The position numbers and the translations under genes were made by a program. The notes under the pieces are model-generated. The model was not told the DNA's origin. It worked only from the letters and a program-made list of their open reading frames with translations, and did not search any database. A DNA stretch of 64,000 nucleotides from Butyrivibrio sp. VCB2006 (GTDB taxonomy: Bacteria; Bacillota; Clostridia; Lachnospirales; Lachnospiraceae), in assembly GCF_000420945.1 (NCBI RefSeq), contig NZ_ATVX01000006.1, positions 1-64,000 of the forward strand, read 5' to 3'. This document shows positions 9,150 through 17,989 of the stretch, piece after piece; position 1 is the first letter of the stretch, and each line of letters begins with the position of its first letter.

Positions 9150-10535
9150 ATGGATGGATTTGTAAGAGTTCCTGTTCGTGAGCAGGATGCCAAGGTTCGT
9201 GCTACTAATTTCCAGGAAGTATGCCTTGGATATAATAAAGAAGAAGCTGAAAGCGAGGCACAGCGTTGCCTTAACTGTAAGAACCCTAAGTGTGTTCAGG
9301 GGTGTCCTGTTTCAATCGATATTCCTGCATTTATTCAGCAGGTTAAAGAGGGTGATGTCGAGGGTGCTTACCAGACTATCAGTAAGTCAAGTGCACTTCC
9401 TGCAGTATGCGGTCGTGTTTGCCCTCAGGAGAGCCAGTGTGAAGGACAGTGCGTAAGAGGAATAAAGGGCGATGCCGTTTCAATCGGTAAGCTTGAGAGA
9501 TACGTTGCTGATACAGCTAGAGAGCTTGGAATCAAGCCGGAAGGTGCCAAGGAGAAGAAGGGCAAGAAGGTTGCTATCATCGGATCAGGTCCTTCAGGTC
9601 TTACTTGCGCAGGAGATCTTGCCAAGATGGGTTATGATGTAACAATTTTTGAGGCTCTTCATGAGGCAGGTGGAGTTCTTGTATATGGTATTCCTGAGTT
9701 CCGTCTCCCTAAGGATGCTGTAGTTAAGAAGGAAATTGAGAACGTTAAATCTCTTGGCGTTAAGCTTGAGACAGACGTAGTAATCGGTAAGTCAGTAACT
9801 ATAGATGAACTTATGGAAAAAGAGGGATTTGAGGCAGTATTCATTGGCTCAGGTGCCGGACTTCCAAGATTCATGAATATTCCCGGCGAGCAGGCAATGG
9901 GTGTATTCTCAGCTAATGAGTTCCTTACAAGAAGCAATCTTATGAAGGCATTTGATGAGAACTCAAGAACACCTATCATGAGACCCAAGAAGTGCGTTGT
10001 AGTTGGTGGCGGTAACGTTGCTATGGACGCTGCAAGAACAGCTCTTCGTCTTGGTGCAGAGGTTCACGTAGTATATCGTCGTGGTGAGGAAGAGCTTCCT
10101 GCACGTAAAGAGGAAGTTGGACATGCTAAGGAAGAAGGAATCATTTTTGATCTTCTTACAAATCCTGTTGAGATCCACGCTGATGAGAACGGATGGGTAA
10201 CAGGAATTACATGTATCAGAATGGAGCTTGGCGAGCCTGATGAGTCAGGAAGAAGAAGCCCTGTAGAGGTTCCAGGTTCTGAGTTTGATATTGAATGTGA
10301 TGCAGTAATCATGTCTCTTGGTACATCACCTAATCCACTTATTTCTTCTACAACAGATGGCCTTGAAGTTAATCGCAGAAAGTGCATCGTTGCTCAGGAA
10401 GAGAACGGACAGACATCTAAGGCAGGTGTATTTGCAGGTGGAGATGCCGTAACAGGTGCTGCTACTGTAATCCTTGCAATGGGTGCTGGTAAAGCTGCTG
10501 CAAAAGGTATCGACGAATATCTTTCTCAGAAATAA
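9150..10535 (+). CDS. nfnB: NfnB-like NADPH-dependent glutamate synthase-type subunit
   Basis: Large partner (461 aa) of the subunit encoded just upstream; the family is often labelled GltA. The N-terminus holds two cysteine groups for 4Fe-4S clusters (CLNCKNPKCVQGCP at ~residues 42-55 and CGRVCPQESQCEGQC at ~88-102). An FAD-binding fold follows (VAIIGSGPSGLTCAGDLAKM), then a second Rossmann unit for NADPH (CVVVGGGNVAMDAARTALRL), ending in GVFAGGDAVTGAATVILAMG. The separate nfnA neighbour and the lack of a glutamate synthase large subunit favour the Nfn transhydrogenase role over glutamate synthase. Confidence 0.85.
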   Translation: MDGFVRVPVREQDAKVRATNFQEVCLGYNKEEAESEAQRCLNCKNPKCVQGCPVSIDIPAFIQQVKEGDVEGAYQTISKSSALPAVCGRVCPQESQCEGQCVRGIKGDAVSIGKLERYVADTARELGIKPEGAKEKKGKKVAIIGSGPSGLTCAGDLAKMGYDVTIFEALHEAGGVLVYGIPEFRLPKDAVVKKEIENVKSLGVKLETDVVIGKSVTIDELMEKEGFEAVFIGSGAGLPRFMNIPGEQAMGVFSANEFLTRSNLMKAFDENSRTPIMRPKKCVVVGGGNVAMDAARTALRLGAEVHVVYRRGEEELPARKEEVGHAKEEGIIFDLLTNPVEIHADENGWVTGITCIRMELGEPDESGRRSPVEVPGSEFDIECDAVIMSLGTSPNPLISSTTDGLEVNRRKCIVAQEENGQTSKAGVFAGGDAVTGAATVILAMGAGKAAAKGIDEYLSQK

Positions 10536-10556
10536 TTATCATATTTGAATATGTGC

Positions 10557-10588
10557 AAAAGAGATGTCCAATCAGACATCTCTTTTTA
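10557..10588 (+). terminator. Rho-independent terminator after nfnB
   Basis: Perfect 9-bp stem AGAGATGTC (10560-10568) / GACATCTCT (10575-10583) with a 6-base loop and a following TTTT. A-run upstream makes it usable in both directions. Confidence 0.9.
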
Positions 10589-10631
10589 TATGCAAAAACA
10601 ACTATTAATAATCTATATTTCGACATACATA

Positions 10632-10666
10632 AAATCTTAAGAAATTTCGATGGTAAATCTTAAGAA
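10632..10666 (+). promoter_or_regulatory. Direct repeats upstream of the MORN-rlmH operon
   Basis: The 12-mer AAATCTTAAGAA occurs at 10632-10643 and again at 10655-10666, 23 bases apart, about two helical turns. This spacing is typical of tandem response-regulator sites. The presumed -10 region (TATGAT, 10699-10704) lies downstream. No clear -35 was found, which would suit an activated promoter. Confidence 0.35.
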
Positions 10667-10731
10667 TTCTTGTGTAGTATGAGAAATAGAGTAGCAAATA
10701 TGATACAATAAGATTTGTTTGGAGAGTGGAT

Positions 10732-11742
10732 ATGGAAAAAGAAGAAAAGATAAAAATCGCGATAACTGCAGGAATTGCAGGACTTATACTACTGATACTT
10801 GTATTGTTTCTGGCTTTGTCGGGGGTCAAGGATTCTAAAAGTGATGAAAAGGCTCTTAATGACAACATTACAGAATATGCTTCCAGTCTGGTAGAAGCTG
10901 ACAAAGCGGGAGACCATGCGTCTTTGGATGCTTCATCTGAAGATGCTGCAACTGAGAGTACATCATCTATACCATATTCTGAGTACGTTAATTCCAAGAA
11001 GGGAACAGTATCAGGAAACAGCTTTTATGAGACCAAAGGAGCTGTTCTTAAGGATGTTTATAAGAAAATAACCTATGACACCAATGCTCAGCTTAAGGAA
11101 ATGCTGACCTATTGGGAACAGGGTAATGATGAAGCAGTCAGAGATCTGGCGCACTTAGACAGATTTGAGGCAATGTCCCTTTCTTTATCCGGAAGTAATG
11201 ATTTTTATTATTATGGTGAAGTTAATGCGGATGGTCTTCCTGATGGAAACGGCATTGCAGTTTATGGTGATGACCAGTATTACTATGGACATTGGAAGGA
11301 TGGACTACGTTCAGGATCCGGTAAGTGGGTATGCTTTTATCCATCCTACAGCCAGTATGTAGTAACAGAGCATTTGTACACAGGTGAATGGGTAGACGAT
11401 AAGCCAAATGGTCAGGGACAGGAACACTATGACTATAATCCTGACTACATGAACTACGAGGATATATATCTTCAGAATGCCATCGGTTGTTTTTCTAACG
11501 GCTATTATACAGGCGAAATGTATATAATTACCGTTGATAAGAACTATGACACCAAGGAATGGCTTGGCACCTGTGATAGCGGCAATTGGATTCAGGTACT
11601 TAACACAACCCTTGATGCCAAGGGAAGAATTCCTGTACTTTCAGAAAGAGAAAATCCATCAAATCTGCTGTACATGAATGAAAAGAAGATTATTGATAAC
11701 GGCGTAACCGGTATTATAACAGGTGGAACAGTTAAAAGATGA
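10732..11742 (+). CDS. Membrane-anchored MORN-repeat protein
   Basis: 336 aa starting at the ATG with GGAGAG five bases upstream; an in-frame GTG at 10726 overlaps that site and is less likely. One membrane helix lies near the N-terminus (IAGLILLILVLFLALSG, ~residues 14-31). A variable extracellular segment is followed by MORN-type repeats (YYYGEVNADGLPDGNGIAVY, YYYGHWKDGLRSGSGKW, YTGEWVDDKPNGQGQ, ~residues 160-235). MORN repeats bind lipids or proteins; the specific partner here is unknown. It overlaps rlmH by four bases (ATGA), so the two are translationally coupled. Confidence 0.8.
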   Translation: MEKEEKIKIAITAGIAGLILLILVLFLALSGVKDSKSDEKALNDNITEYASSLVEADKAGDHASLDASSEDAATESTSSIPYSEYVNSKKGTVSGNSFYETKGAVLKDVYKKITYDTNAQLKEMLTYWEQGNDEAVRDLAHLDRFEAMSLSLSGSNDFYYYGEVNADGLPDGNGIAVYGDDQYYYGHWKDGLRSGSGKWVCFYPSYSQYVVTEHLYTGEWVDDKPNGQGQEHYDYNPDYMNYEDIYLQNAIGCFSNGYYTGEMYIITVDKNYDTKEWLGTCDSGNWIQVLNTTLDAKGRIPVLSERENPSNLLYMNEKKIIDNGVTGIITGGTVKR

Positions 11743-12221
11743 GTACTATCAGCATTATTTGTGTAGGTAAGATCAAAGAAAAATATTGGAATGACGCTAT
11801 TTCAGAGTATTCCAAAAGACTATCCAGATATTGTAAGATAAATATTATTGAAGTACCCGATGAGAAAACTCCTGATAATGCGCCTCCTGCCATAGAAGAG
11901 CAGATCAAGAAAAAAGAGGGAGACAGAATACTTCAAAATATTGATCCCGGTGCATATGTGTGTGCACTTGCCATTGGCGGGAAAAGATATTCATCTGAAG
12001 GCTTTGCTGAATTTATTGCGGATAAAGGGGTGTCAGGAGTAAGTCACATACAGTTTATAATCGGAGGCTCTTTGGGACTTCATGAGTCAGTATTTAAACA
12101 GGTAAACAGCCAGATCAGTTTTTCTGATATGACATTTCCGCATCAGATGATGCGTGTTATTCTGCTGGAGCAGATTTACAGAGGTTACCGTATAAACCGC
12201 GGTGAACCTTATCATAAATAG
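11739..12221 (+). CDS. rlmH: 23S rRNA (pseudouridine1915-N3)-methyltransferase
   Basis: 160-aa SPOUT-fold enzyme that methylates pseudouridine 1915 in helix 69 of 23S rRNA using S-adenosylmethionine. The SAM-binding knot segment IQFIIGGSLGLHESVF (~residues 104-119) and the C-terminal signature EQIYRGYRINRGEPYHK are both present. Length is normal. The start codon overlaps the stop of the MORN gene. phoH follows at 14 bases. Confidence 0.97.
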   Translation: MSTISIICVGKIKEKYWNDAISEYSKRLSRYCKINIIEVPDEKTPDNAPPAIEEQIKKKEGDRILQNIDPGAYVCALAIGGKRYSSEGFAEFIADKGVSGVSHIQFIIGGSLGLHESVFKQVNSQISFSDMTFPHQMMRVILLEQIYRGYRINRGEPYHK

Positions 12222-12235
12222 TTGGGGATTATTGA

Positions 12236-13264
12236 ATGAGTGAGATTACTGAATTGTCATTAGCTCTTACAGCTGAGGACGAGAGAAACATTTTTGGGGG
12301 CAATGACAGCTATATTCGTAAGATAGAAAAGAGCCTTCATGTAGAGATAATTGACAGAAATGGAGAGCTTCACATAATTGGCGACAAGGAAGGTGCAAAC
12401 AAGGCCTCGGGTATTATCAGGGAGCTTGTACAGCTTTCAAGACGCGGTACCAGTATAGAAGAGCAGAGCGTTGATTATGCCATTTCTCTTAAGGAAGACA
12501 GCGCCAGGGATAAAGAAAGTCTTAATGATAACGTCCTTGTGGATATAGACAGGGATGTTATTTGTCATACTATTTCAGGTAAGCCAATTAAGCCCAAGAC
12601 TCTTGGTCAGAAGAAGTATATTGATGCCATAAGAAATAAAATGATTGTCTTCGGACTTGGTCCGGCAGGAACAGGTAAGACCTATCTTGCAATGGCTATG
12701 GCAATCACTGCTTTTCAGAGAGAAGAAGTCAGCAGGATTATTTTGACAAGACCTGCTATCGAGGCGGGAGAAAAGCTTGGATTTTTACCGGGAGATCTTC
12801 AGAGCAAGGTTGATCCTTATCTTCGTCCTCTCTATGATGCCTTATATCAGATAATGGGAACAGAGAATTTTATCAAGAATATGGAAAAAGGTCTTATTGA
12901 GGTGGCGCCTCTTGCTTATATGAGAGGAAGAACCCTGGATAATGCATTTATCATTCTTGACGAGGCACAGAATACGACACCTGCACAGATGAAGATGTTC
13001 CTTACCAGAATCGGATTTGGCTCAAAGGTTATTATCACCGGTGATGCAACCCAAAAGGATCTCTCACCTGACGTAAAATCAGGTCTGGATGTGGCTGAAA
13101 GCGTTCTTAAGGGAATCGATGATATTGCTTTTTGCAGACTGACAAGCAGTGATGTAGTAAGACATCCGCTTGTTCAAAAGATTGTAAAGGCTTATGAAGA
13201 CTATGAGAAAAAAGCTGTAAACAAGCAGAAAAAGAAATCTATTCAGAAATTGGAGAGACGTTAA
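12236..13264 (+). CDS. phoH: PhoH family protein (PhoH-like ATPase)
   Basis: 342-aa cytoplasmic P-loop ATPase related to RNA helicases. An N-terminal KH-like region (~residues 1-110) is followed by the ATPase core with Walker A FGLGPAGTGKTYLAMAMA (~residues 139-156) and Walker B AFIILDEAQNTTPAQMKMF (~237-255). The C-terminus is lysine-rich. The order phoH, 7TM-HD gene, ybeY is conserved in Firmicutes and points to ribosome or RNA maintenance, though the substrate is not established. Confidence 0.93.
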   Translation: MSEITELSLALTAEDERNIFGGNDSYIRKIEKSLHVEIIDRNGELHIIGDKEGANKASGIIRELVQLSRRGTSIEEQSVDYAISLKEDSARDKESLNDNVLVDIDRDVICHTISGKPIKPKTLGQKKYIDAIRNKMIVFGLGPAGTGKTYLAMAMAITAFQREEVSRIILTRPAIEAGEKLGFLPGDLQSKVDPYLRPLYDALYQIMGTENFIKNMEKGLIEVAPLAYMRGRTLDNAFIILDEAQNTTPAQMKMFLTRIGFGSKVIITGDATQKDLSPDVKSGLDVAESVLKGIDDIAFCRLTSSDVVRHPLVQKIVKAYEDYEKKAVNKQKKKSIQKLERR

Positions 13265-13268
13265 ACCC

Positions 13269-14480
13269 ATGGAAAGTGAAAACAAAGTAGATTTTAAGAT
13301 AAAACTCTATTATGGGGGATTGTTTTTACTTACCGGATTATGTGTTTTTGCCTTTTCTTTTCTGACTGGCAAAAGCTATGAAGCAATCCTTAGAAATACA
13401 ATAGTATCTCTCATTATTACAGGCACTGTTATTTTTATGCTGATTGATGCTATCACAAGAGGAGAAGGGGGCTTTTCTTACGACAATTACAAGCATAAAG
13501 ACAGATTTATTGCTGTATATGCTATATTTGTGGTCTTGGCTTGTCTTTTTGGCCTTGTTCCTAATCAGTTCTGGCCATACATGTCCATGTTTGTAATTCT
13601 CGGACTTTTTTCAAATGCTGAGATTGGCCTTGTATCCGGAACAGGCCTTGTTACTGTATCTGTTATGCTTGAAGAAAACGGAAATTTCGGAGAGCTGTTC
13701 ATGTACGTCCTTGCAGGAGCAGTGGCCCTGGCACTTCTTAGAGACCTTAAGGAGAATACCGCTATTGGTTTTCCTGTAGCCATTTCTCTTATGATGCAGG
13801 CGGTTTTACTTATTGCCTTTAATGTGTTGTTTCAGAATAGAACGTTATCAATCAACATTCTTATTCTGCCAATACTTAATTTGATGCTTAATCTGATCAT
13901 ACTTTTGATATTCCTTAACATGTTCGGAGTTTATATTATCCGTAAGTCAAATGATATGTATATGGATATCAATGACACTGAATATCCGCTTCTTGTTAAG
14001 CTCAAGGACTATGATAAGGATGAGTACTATAAAGCTATTCACACAGCATATCTGGCTGAAAGAATTGCAAATGGACTTGGCTTTAATGCAAGAGCAATAA
14101 AAAACTGCTCATATTACCACAGAATTGGTAAGCTTGAAGGCGCCGGGGACTGGGAGAGCGTTAAGCATATCTATGAGGAGAATCATTTCCCTGATGAAGC
14201 AATAGCTCTTTTACATGAATATATTGATCCTTCCTCTACCAAATCCAAGTCTAAAGAAGCTCTGACCATAAGCATTACAGAGACCGTTATTAGTTCTATA
14301 ATGTATCTTATCAAGAAGAATAAAGATGCCAAAATAGATTATGAGCAGCTTATTGATAAGGTATTTGAGAAAAAGGAAGCTGACGGTGAACTTAAAAACT
14401 GTGATGTTACCTTTAGAGAATATGATCAAATGAAGAAAATACTTAAGAAGGAGAAGCTTTATTATGACTTTTTGCGTTGA
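13269..14480 (+). CDS. PgpH/YqfF-like 7TM protein with degenerate HD domain
   Basis: Occupies the usual yqfF (pgpH) slot between phoH and ybeY. PgpH proteins degrade c-di-AMP with an HD domain after an extracellular domain and seven membrane helices, about 700 aa in total. This one has only 403 aa. Membrane helices start at residue ~12 and run to ~235, so the ectodomain is absent. The C-terminal HD-like region keeps His258 (AIHTAYLAERIANGLG) but reads YYHRIGKL at 281-288 where active members have YYHDIGK: the metal-binding Asp is Arg285. A phosphodiesterase role is therefore doubtful; it may be a signalling pseudoenzyme. The downstream gene overlaps by 17 bases. Confidence 0.75.
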   Translation: MESENKVDFKIKLYYGGLFLLTGLCVFAFSFLTGKSYEAILRNTIVSLIITGTVIFMLIDAITRGEGGFSYDNYKHKDRFIAVYAIFVVLACLFGLVPNQFWPYMSMFVILGLFSNAEIGLVSGTGLVTVSVMLEENGNFGELFMYVLAGAVALALLRDLKENTAIGFPVAISLMMQAVLLIAFNVLFQNRTLSINILILPILNLMLNLIILLIFLNMFGVYIIRKSNDMYMDINDTEYPLLVKLKDYDKDEYYKAIHTAYLAERIANGLGFNARAIKNCSYYHRIGKLEGAGDWESVKHIYEENHFPDEAIALLHEYIDPSSTKSKSKEALTISITETVISSIMYLIKKNKDAKIDYEQLIDKVFEKKEADGELKNCDVTFREYDQMKKILKKEKLYYDFLR

Positions 14481-14967
14481 GAATGAAGTAAACGCCAGCT
14501 TTGACTTTGATATTGAACAGCTTGGAAAAACTGTCGCCCAGGCAGTTTTAGATGAAGAAAAATGCCCTTATGAGGTTGAAATAAACCTTATTATTACTGA
14601 TGATGAGGGGATTAGGGAAATCAACAATGAATTCAGACAGATTGATAATCCTACTGATGTATTGTCTTTTCCCAATGTAAGCTATGAAGAACCCGGAGAT
14701 TTTTCTGTTATTGATGGGGAGCAGAAAATAGATCTTCTTAATCCGGATACTGGAAATATCAGTTTTGGGGATATTGTTATAAATGAGAACAGAGTCAGGT
14801 CACAGGCTCTGGAATATGGTCATTCGGAGAAAAGAGAATTCGCTTTTCTGGTAGCCCACAGCATGCTTCATCTTTGTGGTTACGATCACATGGAGGCAGA
14901 CGAGGCTGCGGTTATGGAAGGCAAACAGAATGACATTTTGACATCACTGGGAATTACAAGAGATTAG
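14464..14967 (+). CDS. ybeY: Endoribonuclease YbeY (rRNA maturation factor)
   Basis: 167-aa zinc-dependent RNase involved in 16S rRNA 3'-end maturation and ribosome quality control. The metal-binding motif HSMLHLCGYDH has His132, His136 and His142; the usual Gly after the first His is Ser here, a tolerated change. RNEFRQ-type and TDVLSFP segments are also present (NNEFRQIDNPTDVLSFP). It begins inside the end of the PgpH-like gene, suggesting translational coupling. Confidence 0.95.
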   Translation: MTFCVENEVNASFDFDIEQLGKTVAQAVLDEEKCPYEVEINLIITDDEGIREINNEFRQIDNPTDVLSFPNVSYEEPGDFSVIDGEQKIDLLNPDTGNISFGDIVINENRVRSQALEYGHSEKREFAFLVAHSMLHLCGYDHMEADEAAVMEGKQNDILTSLGITRD

Positions 14968-14987
14968 TTTGTTTAAGGGAGCGTTGT

Positions 14988-16628
14988 ATGAAGAGCTACA
15001 CTGAGGAGAAGAGGATCAGACCGGATATTTTGACATCCGCTGTCTTTTGGTCCATCTGTATTATGATGTTTTTTAACATTATATCAGTGAGAATATTTGG
15101 GGACATGGGAGCAGGTTTTTGCTCAATACCAAATACACTTTTCTTTTTGTTGTATATTTCGTTTGTACTTGCTGCGCAGAAATCAGTTTATGTAATGGTC
15201 AGACTAAGAGCCAGACGCTCTCAGTTCCTTAATGCCGAGACCAACATGAAAAGATCCATGCGTATGTTTTCTCTGGCAGGAATTGTTCTGGCTTTAATAC
15301 TGGGACTTGGAAGCTTTAGCATTGCAAGAAATGTTTTAGGTTCAGGCAAGGTATATTTTCAGCTTATTATTGTGGCAGCAAGTCTGCTACTGTTGTGCCC
15401 ACAGGGAGTACTTAGAGGTTATTTGCAGGGACTTGGATATACAAAGCCAATAGTAATATCTGACCTGCTCATTTCAGTTACGTCCTTTATTTCAGGAGGT
15501 ATTATTTCCTGGATCATGTATACCTATGGAAAAAAGGTTAATGACCTATTCCACGGAGATGAGTATAGCGCAATTTACGGAGCCTCCGGAATGATGATAG
15601 GACTACTTATTGGGTCCCTCGTAGGATTTTTCCAAATAGTTATCAGCTATACCCTTAGAAAAAAAGAAATAGCGGGGATTGTAAAAAACGGAGCACCCAG
15701 ATATCTTGATAATAAAAATGATGTTTACACAAGCATCAGACCAATTATTTATCTGTATGCGTCAGCTCTCTTAATGCTGGTGGTAGATAATGTTACTTTT
15801 AATCTACTTCAGATAAAAGCGGGTAATGCAGATGGCATGATGGAAAGCTATGGTGCCTTGGGCGGACGGATAGTTTCATTTGTCATTCTGATATCGTTCC
15901 TTTGCTGTATTCCTTTCATTAAGTCCTGGAATAGGGTTATGGCAAGAATAGAAAGAGATGAGCTTGAAGGGGCCAGGGATAGGCTTAGAAGACTTCTTCA
16001 CTATACTTATATGCTTCTTATACCTGTGTTTATTGCAGTTTTTGCAGCGGCAGACAGTATTCAGATTGCAATATTCGGTAAAAGCAGTGCTGAGATAAGC
16101 GGACTTTTTAGACTAGCTTCTGTCATGATATTACTTCTTTCTCTTGGAGTTATGATTTCATGGCATCTTAACCACATGGGTAAGAATACGCTTCTTACGA
16201 TTAATCTGTCCATTGCCTGGGCTGTGCATATAGGACTTTTAGTATTATTATCAATTCTTATGGGCAATAACCTTAGAACTACCGTTATTGCTGAAATTGC
16301 AGCTTTGCTAGTTTATGATATCTTATGTATGTTTATGCTTCTTAAGATGTTAAAGCTTAGAGGGAATTTGCTTTTCAACGTGGGAATTCCATTCTTTGCA
16401 TCAGGAATTTCAGGACTTATTTTACTTGCAATTGATAAGATTTTTGTTAATCTTATAGGCGAGATTTTAACAGTAGTTATTGGGTTAATTATTTTTACAG
16501 TTGTTTATATGGTTTTAATGGTTGTGCTTAGGGGCGTCAGGACACATGAGCTTGACTCCATACCTCTTGGTAGATTATTTGTTTCTTTTTCCGCCAGGAT
16601 TCAGCACGACAGTTTTTATGAGGAATAG
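14988..16628 (+). CDS. Polysaccharide/lipid flippase of the MOP (SpoVB/MurJ-like) superfamily
   Basis: 546 aa with about 14 predicted membrane helices and the VLRGYLQGLGYTKP segment typical of SpoVB/PST-type flippases, which move lipid-linked sugars or peptidoglycan precursors across the membrane. The substrate cannot be told from sequence. Ribosome site AAGGGAG. It lies two bases before the next gene, a flavoprotein, in the same long operon. Confidence 0.85.
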   Translation: MKSYTEEKRIRPDILTSAVFWSICIMMFFNIISVRIFGDMGAGFCSIPNTLFFLLYISFVLAAQKSVYVMVRLRARRSQFLNAETNMKRSMRMFSLAGIVLALILGLGSFSIARNVLGSGKVYFQLIIVAASLLLLCPQGVLRGYLQGLGYTKPIVISDLLISVTSFISGGIISWIMYTYGKKVNDLFHGDEYSAIYGASGMMIGLLIGSLVGFFQIVISYTLRKKEIAGIVKNGAPRYLDNKNDVYTSIRPIIYLYASALLMLVVDNVTFNLLQIKAGNADGMMESYGALGGRIVSFVILISFLCCIPFIKSWNRVMARIERDELEGARDRLRRLLHYTYMLLIPVFIAVFAAADSIQIAIFGKSSAEISGLFRLASVMILLLSLGVMISWHLNHMGKNTLLTINLSIAWAVHIGLLVLLSILMGNNLRTTVIAEIAALLVYDILCMFMLLKMLKLRGNLLFNVGIPFFASGISGLILLAIDKIFVNLIGEILTVVIGLIIFTVVYMVLMVVLRGVRTHELDSIPLGRLFVSFSARIQHDSFYEE

Positions 16629-16630
16629 TT

Positions 16631-17932
16631 TTGGCTAAGAAGATTATTGTTGCCGGCGGCGGCGCTGCCGGCATGTGCGCTGCGATCTATGCGGCAAGAA
16701 ATGGCGGAGACGTCACTATTATCGAGAAGAATTCACAATTGGGTAAAAAGCTCTCCATGACAGGAAATGGACGATGCAATTTATCCAATCTTAATATGAA
16801 TGAAAAGATGTATAACCTTTCTGCTGAGAAAAGAATGAAGCAGTGGTTGTCTGTTTATGGCGTTTTAGACGTCATCAATTTCTTTAAATCCCTTGGAATT
16901 GTTATTAAAAGTGATGATGGATATCTTTACCCCGTTTCAGGTCAGGCCGGTACTGTTGTAACTGCCTTTGAAAATGAACTGAAAAGGCTTGGGGTAAAGA
17001 TTATTTACGGTGAGCAGGTTAAGTCTGTAAAGGTTAATGATCTGGCACCTTATGAAGGCAGCATTAAACCCAGGCACATAGAAGCAGTTCTCACAAGAGG
17101 AGCAAAGGTAGACAATAAGCGCGAAAATTATACTGTTGTAACAAATTTAAATAGTTACGAGGCTGATAAGGTTATCCTGGCAACAGGTTCTCTTAGCGGC
17201 GCAAAGAGTACCATGTCTACAGGAGATGGCTACTATATATGCAAGCAGCTTGGAATGACAATCAAGGATACTTATCCAGCCCTTGTTGGCTTTAAGTGCG
17301 ATGAATCTGAGATCATGCCTGAAAATGGTGTTCGTTGTACTGCAGAGATTTCTTTTTTACTTGGCGGAGAGGCTATAGCTGTAGAATACGGCGAACTTCA
17401 GTTTACCAAGGACGGAATATCCGGAATTCCTGTTATGCAGGCAAGTAGTAAGGTTGTTAAGCTCCTTTCTGAGGGCAAACCGATTTATGCTTCCATTAAT
17501 TTTTTCCCAGATTATGATGAGGACGACTTTATAGCTCTTGAAAATGAGATGCTAAGACTACGGGATGACAGAAGCTTAAAAGAATTCCTTAATGGTTTCT
17601 ATAACAGTAATATCAATGACATGATCATTAGGCGCATGAAGATGGGCTCTTCAATGAAAATGAAGAATATCTCAGAGAGCATGGTAAAGAGCATTTTTGC
17701 TACCTACAGGGATTATCGAATGAAGCTTTCTGAGAGCTACGGATATCAGCAGGCCCAGGTTACATCCGGTGGAGTCAGCCTTGGTGATATTAAGGATGAC
17801 ATGACGGTAAAGAATCATAACGGAATTCTTGTAATCGGTGAGCTTTTGGATGTAGATGGCAGATGCGGCGGTTATAACCTTCAATGGGCATTTACAAGCG
17901 GAAGTATTGCGGGAACGGTTGCATCCTTATGA
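16631..17932 (+). CDS. NAD(P)/FAD-dependent oxidoreductase, HI0933/BaiN family
   Basis: 433 aa, TTG start with GAGGAA seven bases before it. FAD-binding fold at the very N-terminus (VAGGGAAGMCAAIYAARNGG) and the family signature GKKLSMTGNGRCNLSN (~residues 38-53). The C-terminus ends with the flavin-contacting ELLDVDGRCGGYNLQWAFTSG. Members include bile-acid and other reductases, but many are uncharacterised, so no substrate is assigned. A second, unrelated flavoprotein lies 57 bases downstream. Confidence 0.9.
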   Translation: MAKKIIVAGGGAAGMCAAIYAARNGGDVTIIEKNSQLGKKLSMTGNGRCNLSNLNMNEKMYNLSAEKRMKQWLSVYGVLDVINFFKSLGIVIKSDDGYLYPVSGQAGTVVTAFENELKRLGVKIIYGEQVKSVKVNDLAPYEGSIKPRHIEAVLTRGAKVDNKRENYTVVTNLNSYEADKVILATGSLSGAKSTMSTGDGYYICKQLGMTIKDTYPALVGFKCDESEIMPENGVRCTAEISFLLGGEAIAVEYGELQFTKDGISGIPVMQASSKVVKLLSEGKPIYASINFFPDYDEDDFIALENEMLRLRDDRSLKEFLNGFYNSNINDMIIRRMKMGSSMKMKNISESMVKSIFATYRDYRMKLSESYGYQQAQVTSGGVSLGDIKDDMTVKNHNGILVIGELLDVDGRCGGYNLQWAFTSGSIAGTVASL

Positions 17933-17989
17933 TGCTGTAATGCTAATTAGACGTGCCGTGTTTAAGGCACTATATGATGAGAGATAAGA

